Positions 9,529 to 16,285 of a stretch of DNA of 16,285 nucleotides are shown one piece after another. The notes beneath the pieces are model-generated. The model ran no database searches. It saw only the letters and a program-made list of their open reading frames with translations, and had not been told where the DNA came from. Source of the stretch: an uncultured Tessaracoccus sp. (lineage in GTDB: Bacteria; Actinomycetota; Actinomycetes; Propionibacteriales; Propionibacteriaceae); the NCBI RefSeq assembly GCF_947286155.1, contig NZ_CAMYPD010000054.1, positions 1 to 16,285 of the forward strand. Direction: 5' to 3'. The stretch's first letter is position 1; every line of letters starts with the position of its first letter. A program made the position numbers and the translations under genes.

Positions 9529-11574
9529 ATGCGCCCGATCGAAGAACTCCAACGTCAAGTAGCACCGCTCAAGGTGCACGCTGATTTCGAACCTTCGGGG
9601 GATCAGCCGAAGGCGATTGATGAGCTCGAGCAGCGCATCCGAGCAGGTGAACAGGATGTCGTGCTCCTGGGCGCGACAGGCACGGGCAAGACAGCGACGA
9701 TCGCGTGGCTCGCGGAGCGCTTGCAGCGCCCCATGTTGGTGATGCAGCCCAATAAAACGCTGGCGGCCCAGTTCGCAGCCGAGCTGCGTGACTTCTTCCC
9801 TGATAACGCTGTCGAGTACTTCGTGTCGTACTACGACTACTACCAGCCCGAGGCGTACCTACCGCAGACCGATACCTACATCGAGAAAGACTCCTCACTC
9901 AACGAGGAGGTGGAGCGGATGCGACACGCCGCCACCAGCTCACTGCTGACGCGCCGCGATGTGATCGTCGTCGCCACGGTTTCGGCCATCTACGGCCTCG
10001 GCACTCCCGAAGAATACCTCGACCAGCGCGTCACGCTACGCGTGGGCGACGAGATGGATCGCGACGATCTCCTCAGGCATCTCGTCGACATCCAGTACGC
10101 ACGCAACGACATGGGCGGCGGGCGCGGCACCTTCAAAGTAAAGGGCGACACGCTCGAGGTCTACCCCATGTACGAGGAGAACGCCGTCCGGATCGAATTC
10201 TTCGGCGACGAAATCGAGCGGATCGCCACCATCCACCCCGTCAGCGCAGCCACCCTGCACGAGGACGAACAGATCTACATCTTCCCCGCATCCCACTACG
10301 CCGCGGGCAACGAGCGCATGGAGCGCGCGATCAACGGCATCGAGGCGGAACTTGCCGCACGTCTGCAAGACCTCGAAGCGGCCGGCAATCTCCTCGAGGC
10401 ACAGCGCCTGAAGATGCGCACCACCTACGACCTCGAGATGATGCGTCAGATCGGCACCTGTTCCGGCATCGAGAACTACTCGCTCCACATCGACGGACGC
10501 GAGCCGAGCAGTCCCCCGTCGTGTTTGCTGGACTACTTCCCCGAAGATTTCGTGCTCGTCCTGGACGAGAGCCACGTGTCCGTGCCACAGATCGGCGGCA
10601 TGTTTGAAGGCGACGCGTCCCGCAAGCGCACACTGGTGGAGCACGGATTCCGGCTGCCCTCCGCACTCGACAACCGCCCCCTACGGTTCGACGAATTCCA
10701 AGAACGCATCGGGCAGACGGTGTACCTCTCGGCCACGCCCGGGCCGTACGAGCTCGAGCGCGCCGACGGTGTGGTCGAGCTCATCATCCGCCCGACCGGC
10801 CTCGTCGACCCCGAGATCGTCCTGAAACCCACCAAGGGCCAGATCGACGACCTCATCGCCGAGGTGCAGGCCCGCACCGAGCGCAACGAACGCGTACTCG
10901 TCACAACGCTAACGAAGAAGATGGCCGAAGACCTCACCGATTTCCTCGTCGAGGCAGGCATCCGCACCCGATACCTGCACTCGGACATCGCCACCTTGGA
11001 GCGGCTCGACCTGCTGCGCGATCTACGCCTTGGTGAGTACGACGTCCTCGTCGGCATCAACCTGCTGCGCGAGGGCCTCGACCTCCCGGAGGTGTCACTC
11101 GTCGCCATCTTGGATGCCGACAAGGAAGGATTCCTGCGCTCAGAACGCTCCCTCATTCAGACCATCGGGCGCGCAGCGCGTAACGTCGCTGGCCAGGTAC
11201 ACATGTACGCCGACTCGGTGACACCGTCGATGCAAGCCGCGATCGACGAGACGAACCGTCGCCGCGACATCCAGATGGCGTGGAACCGCGAGCACGGCAT
11301 CGATCCGCAGCCACTGCGCAAACGCATCGCGGATGTGAGCGAGATGCTCGCGCGCGAGGACGCCGATACCCGGGATCTCCTCGAAGGTGCAGGCAAGCGC
11401 GCGCTAGACACGTCGGCGATGGCGGAACAGGAGCTCGCTCAGCTCATCGAAGACCTCACCGCGCAGATGCATCAGGCGGCCGCGGAGCTGCAATTCGAGC
11501 TGGCCGCCCGGCACCGCGATGAGATCGCTGACCTCAAGAAGGAGCTGCGACAGATGATCGAGGCCAATAAGTAA
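9529..11574 (+). CDS. uvrB: UvrABC system protein B (damage-verifying helicase)
   Basis: UvrB is loaded by UvrA, inserts its beta-hairpin into the duplex to verify damage, then recruits UvrC. The 681-residue product shows Walker A GATGTGKT at 48-55, the Tyr-rich beta-hairpin region YYDYYQPEAYLPQTD at 101-115, helicase motif II DESH at 346-349, SATPGPYE at 401-408, the RecA-like C-terminal half with GINLLREGLDLPEV at 509-522 and QTIGRAAR at 544-551, and a C-terminal UVR motif at about 637-672 that binds UvrC. Length is normal for the family. The ATG start gives the expected MRPIEELQRQVAPLKVHADF terminus. Its partners uvrA and uvrC lie about 3 kb away on the other strand, so the three proteins are not made from one operon. 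Confidence 0.98.
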   Translation: MRPIEELQRQVAPLKVHADFEPSGDQPKAIDELEQRIRAGEQDVVLLGATGTGKTATIAWLAERLQRPMLVMQPNKTLAAQFAAELRDFFPDNAVEYFVSYYDYYQPEAYLPQTDTYIEKDSSLNEEVERMRHAATSSLLTRRDVIVVATVSAIYGLGTPEEYLDQRVTLRVGDEMDRDDLLRHLVDIQYARNDMGGGRGTFKVKGDTLEVYPMYEENAVRIEFFGDEIERIATIHPVSAATLHEDEQIYIFPASHYAAGNERMERAINGIEAELAARLQDLEAAGNLLEAQRLKMRTTYDLEMMRQIGTCSGIENYSLHIDGREPSSPPSCLLDYFPEDFVLVLDESHVSVPQIGGMFEGDASRKRTLVEHGFRLPSALDNRPLRFDEFQERIGQTVYLSATPGPYELERADGVVELIIRPTGLVDPEIVLKPTKGQIDDLIAEVQARTERNERVLVTTLTKKMAEDLTDFLVEAGIRTRYLHSDIATLERLDLLRDLRLGEYDVLVGINLLREGLDLPEVSLVAILDADKEGFLRSERSLIQTIGRAARNVAGQVHMYADSVTPSMQAAIDETNRRRDIQMAWNREHGIDPQPLRKRIADVSEMLAREDADTRDLLEGAGKRALDTSAMAEQELAQLIEDLTAQMHQAAAELQFELAARHRDEIADLKKELRQMIEANK

Positions 11575-11621
11575 CCCGCATCTTTTTTCACCGGGTCGCA
11601 GCTACGCCAAAAATCTGCTGC

Positions 11622-11627
11622 TACGCT
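11622..11627 (+). promoter_or_regulatory. Possible promoter of the glycine riboswitch-gcv transcript
   Basis: TACGCT at 11622-11627 is identical to the uvrB -10 candidate and would place transcription start at about 11634, just before the first aptamer. The heptamer GCTACGC occurs at 11601-11607 and again at 11620-11626. No good -35 box is visible, so the call is tentative. Confidence 0.35.
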
Positions 11628-11639
11628 CAGGCTTGTCGC

Positions 11640-11780
11640 CCGGGAGAATCGACATCGATGCCGAAGGAGCAATCGCCCCGATAATCTCTCAGGCCCCAGA
11701 ACCGGGCGATGCACAACTCTGGAGAGTGGCCACGTGGCCCGCCGAAGGATCAAAGATCTCAGGTACCGAGGACAGAGGGG
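11640..11780 (+). promoter_or_regulatory. Tandem glycine riboswitch
   Basis: Two consecutive aptamers of the glycine (gcvT) riboswitch class are visible. The first has GGGAGA at 11642-11647, the hallmark GCCGAAGGAGCAA at 11660-11672 and TCTCTCAGGC at 11685-11694. A short linker runs into ACTCTGGAGAG at 11716-11726. The second aptamer repeats the pattern with GCCGAAGGATCAA at 11741-11753, TCTCAGG at 11757-11763 and GGACAGAG at 11770-11777. Tandem glycine aptamers are well known upstream of glycine cleavage genes and usually switch them on when glycine is abundant. The second aptamer ends about 50 bases before the gcvT ATG. No U-tract terminator lies between them, so control of ribosome access or Rho is more likely than intrinsic termination. 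Confidence 0.93.
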
Positions 11781-11782
11781 GC

Positions 11783-11822
11783 GCCGACCCCGTCGGCTCT
11801 GCCCGCTCGACCACCGTGGAGG
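11783..11822 (+). promoter_or_regulatory. Riboswitch expression platform and gcvT ribosome-binding site
   Basis: GCCGAC-CCC-GTCGGC at 11783-11797 is a perfect 6-bp hairpin directly after the second aptamer. GTGGAGG at 11816-11822 is the gcvT Shine-Dalgarno, seven bases before ATG 11830. I found no clear anti-Shine-Dalgarno partner, so how glycine binding is passed on remains open. Confidence 0.55.
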
Positions 11823-11829
11823 CACCGCA

Positions 11830-12945
11830 ATGACTGCCCTGTTAACCACCCCGCTGCACGACTTCCATATCGCCCATGGCGGCTCCATGGTGGAGTTCGC
11901 CGGCTGGGACATGCCGGTGCATTACACCGCCGGTTTGCTCGCCGAACACAAGCACACTCGTGAAGCCGCGAGCCTGTTCGATGTCAGCCACATGGGGCAG
12001 GTGCTGCTCCGGGGTGACAGCCTCGAAGCAGCCGGGGCCGCGCTCGAGACGCTCACTCCGGCGAGCGTGCTGGGGTTGAAACCATGGCGGCAGCGCTACG
12101 GGCTCTTCACCAACGCCCAGGGCGGCATTCTGGATGATTTCATGTTCGCCAACCACGAGACGCACTGGTTCCTCGTCGTGAATGCCGCGAGGACCGAGCA
12201 CGACCTGGAGCTATTGCAGCAGGTTGACGGGTTGGAGGTAGAGCATGTCCCCAACCGGGCGCTGCTGGCGGTGCAGGGGCCGCAGGCGGAAGCCGAGCTC
12301 GCCCGCCTCATCCCGGACGTGACCGCAATGGTTTTCATGGATTCGCGACGGCTCAATTGGGATGGCACCGAAGTATGGGTTTCCCGATCTGGATACACCG
12401 GCGAGGACGGATTTGAGATGTCGCTGCCCGCGGAACGCGCCGTCGAGTTCGCGGAAGCGCTGCTCGCAGGCAACGTGGTTCGCCCTGCCGGGCTGGGCGC
12501 CCGGGATTCGCTGCGACTGGAGGCCGGCATGTGCTTGTACGGCCACGACCTCTCCCCCGACATCACGCCCGCCCAGGCCGACCTCGGCTGGGCCGTGCCG
12601 AAGGTGCGGCGCCCTGGCGGCAGCCGGGCAGGCGGATATCCCGGCGCGGCCATCGTCGCCGGTGAACTCGCCGACGGCGCCCCGCGCGTGCGCGTCGGTC
12701 TCCGCCCCGAGGGGCGTGCTCCCATTCGCGAGGGTGCTCGCATCTTCGCCGACGACACGAGCGCCGAGCCGATTGCCGAGGTCACCTCCGGCTCGTTCAG
12801 CCCGACCCTGCGCGCACCGGTGGCCATGGCAATGCTGCCGCACGGGTACACCGTCGGCGATGCGGTGTTCGCAGAACTACGCGGCAAGCGGGTGCGGTGC
12901 ACCGTCGCAGATCTTCCTTTCGTCCCACTCAACTACAAGCGCTGA
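11830..12945 (+). CDS. gcvT: Glycine cleavage system T protein (aminomethyltransferase)
   Basis: GcvT takes the aminomethyl group from lipoylated GcvH and passes it to tetrahydrofolate, giving 5,10-methylene-THF and ammonia. The 371-residue cytoplasmic protein has the family layout: FAGWDMPVHYTAG at 23-35, FDVSHMGQ at 50-57, GILDDFMF at 99-106 with the conserved Asp at about 102, SGYTGEDGFEM at 187-197, and GLGARDSLRLEAGMCLYGHD at 221-240. The frame is open further upstream to an ATG at 11734, but that lies inside the riboswitch; ATG 11830 has the Shine-Dalgarno and the normal N-terminus. It is first in gcvT-gcvH-gcvP, ten bases before gcvH, under riboswitch control. Confidence 0.97.
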   Translation: MTALLTTPLHDFHIAHGGSMVEFAGWDMPVHYTAGLLAEHKHTREAASLFDVSHMGQVLLRGDSLEAAGAALETLTPASVLGLKPWRQRYGLFTNAQGGILDDFMFANHETHWFLVVNAARTEHDLELLQQVDGLEVEHVPNRALLAVQGPQAEAELARLIPDVTAMVFMDSRRLNWDGTEVWVSRSGYTGEDGFEMSLPAERAVEFAEALLAGNVVRPAGLGARDSLRLEAGMCLYGHDLSPDITPAQADLGWAVPKVRRPGGSRAGGYPGAAIVAGELADGAPRVRVGLRPEGRAPIREGARIFADDTSAEPIAEVTSGSFSPTLRAPVAMAMLPHGYTVGDAVFAELRGKRVRCTVADLPFVPLNYKR

Positions 12946-12955
12946 AGGAGCCAAC

Positions 12956-13315
12956 ATGATCAAGTACACCGAAGACCACGAGTGGCTGGAACTGCACGAC
13001 GACGTCGCCACCGTCGGTATTACTGCGCATGCCGCGGAGCAGCTCGGCGATATCATTTTCATCGAGCTCCCCGAGGAGGGAGCGGCGGTCGCGGAGGGCG
13101 ACGAGATCGTCGTGATCGAGTCGGTGAAGGCCGCCTCGGACATCACGGCTCCGGTGAGCGGCACCATCGTCGAAGCAAACGCGGCAGTGGTCGATGATCC
13201 TGCGAGCGTGAACGACGACGCCATGTCGGCCTGGTTCTTCAAGATCAAGCTCGACGACCCGTCCATCGTCGAGGGGTTCATGGACGAGGACGCCTACGAG
13301 GCCATGATCGGCTGA
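12956..13315 (+). CDS. gcvH: Glycine cleavage system H protein (lipoyl carrier)
   Basis: GcvH is the small lipoyl-bearing shuttle that carries the aminomethyl intermediate between GcvP and GcvT and is reoxidised by the L protein. The product is 119 residues, slightly short of the common 125-130. The lipoyl-domain motif IESVKAASDI places the lipoylated lysine at Lys58. The N-terminus YTEDHEWLEL and the stretch GITAHAAEQLGDIIFIELPE are typical. AAGGAG overlaps the gcvT stop, five bases before the ATG. Only one base separates its TGA from the gcvP ATG, so translation is tightly coupled. Lipoate attachment or synthesis genes and lpd are not in this window. Confidence 0.97.
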   Translation: MIKYTEDHEWLELHDDVATVGITAHAAEQLGDIIFIELPEEGAAVAEGDEIVVIESVKAASDITAPVSGTIVEANAAVVDDPASVNDDAMSAWFFKIKLDDPSIVEGFMDEDAYEAMIG

Positions 13316-13316
13316 T

Positions 13317-16145
<2,829 letters not shown>

Positions 16146-16285
16146 GCCCCTCCACGAATCGGGGTCCGCCACGCCCGGAGCATCCAGCGCCTCCCCCTCA
16201 TATCCCCCGTGGTGCCTCATTGTCAAGTCTCCGCGAAATTGGGGTTGTGCCTCAGATAGTTTTCCCCGCGTGACAGGGGTTAGCT
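16146..16285. other. Gene-free contig end with short repeats
   Basis: I see no gene in these 140 bases. A 4-5 bp stem (CCCC at 16147-16150, GGGG at 16161-16164) lies just after gcvP but is too weak to call a terminator. GTGCCTCA occurs at 16212-16219 and 16247-16254, and CCCC-N8-GGGG lies near the end. The stretch may be the edge of a repeated element where the assembly stopped, but I cannot identify one. Confidence 0.4.

Noticed and set aside
11583..11588. T-run after the uvrB stop as an intrinsic terminator
   Set aside because: No stem precedes the six Ts.
11734..11829. Upstream ATG start for gcvT at 11734
   Set aside because: It lies inside the second riboswitch aptamer and has no Shine-Dalgarno. 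ATG 11830 has GTGGAGG seven bases upstream and the standard GcvT N-terminus.
16147..16164. Terminator after gcvP (CCCC...GGGG)
   Set aside because: Only a 4-5 bp stem with a 10-base loop and no U-tract; too weak to call.

Overview
The window looks like an assembled contig from a high-GC Gram-positive bacterium (Actinomycetota). The evidence is G+C well above 60% by eye, actinobacterial-style UvrA and UvrC sequences, a homologue of mycothiol-dependent enzymes, Gln/Gly/Pro-rich anchored proteins, and start codons with a -10-like hexamer 6-7 nt upstream and no Shine-Dalgarno. A Propionibacteriaceae-like origin is my guess, not something I can prove here. The first 38 bases are not genomic: they match the Illumina Nextera Read 2 transposase adapter, so the left edge is a library artefact and the first gene is cut.

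Left part, minus strand (39-1945): a biotin ECF uptake operon, bioY-ecfA-ecfT (bioY-bioM-bioN). Its genes overlap by 3-4 bases, and it is preceded by two copies of an inverted repeat (TTGAA-N5-TTCAA) that together form a larger palindrome, a strong operator candidate. Next, still on the minus strand (1973-6731), uvrA and uvrC overlap by 8 bp, so the damage-recognition ATPase and the dual-incision nuclease are translated together.

Middle, plus strand (6945-9492): three genes diverge from uvrA. The outer two are related membrane-anchored proteins with a Gln/Gly/Pro-rich cytoplasmic N-terminus, one transmembrane helix and a cysteine-rich exported domain ending in W-x-R-T-Y-C. Between them lies a DinB-fold, mycothiol-dependent maleylpyruvate-isomerase-like protein that keeps the His/Glu/His metal site. 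This trio is the least understood part of the window. uvrB (9529-11574) follows and completes the UvrABC set on one contig, although it is separated from and divergent to uvrA-uvrC.

Right part, plus strand (about 11640-16145): a tandem-aptamer glycine riboswitch precedes gcvT-gcvH-gcvP, the T, H and P proteins of the glycine cleavage system. Glycine sensed by the leader would raise expression of the enzymes that degrade it to CO2, ammonia and methylene-THF. The L protein (dihydrolipoamide dehydrogenase) is not here. The last 140 bases hold no gene, but carry short repeats that may mark a repeat or mobile-element boundary where assembly stopped.

Most of the window is conserved housekeeping DNA. 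I see no CRISPR array, tRNA, rRNA, complete insertion sequence or defence system.
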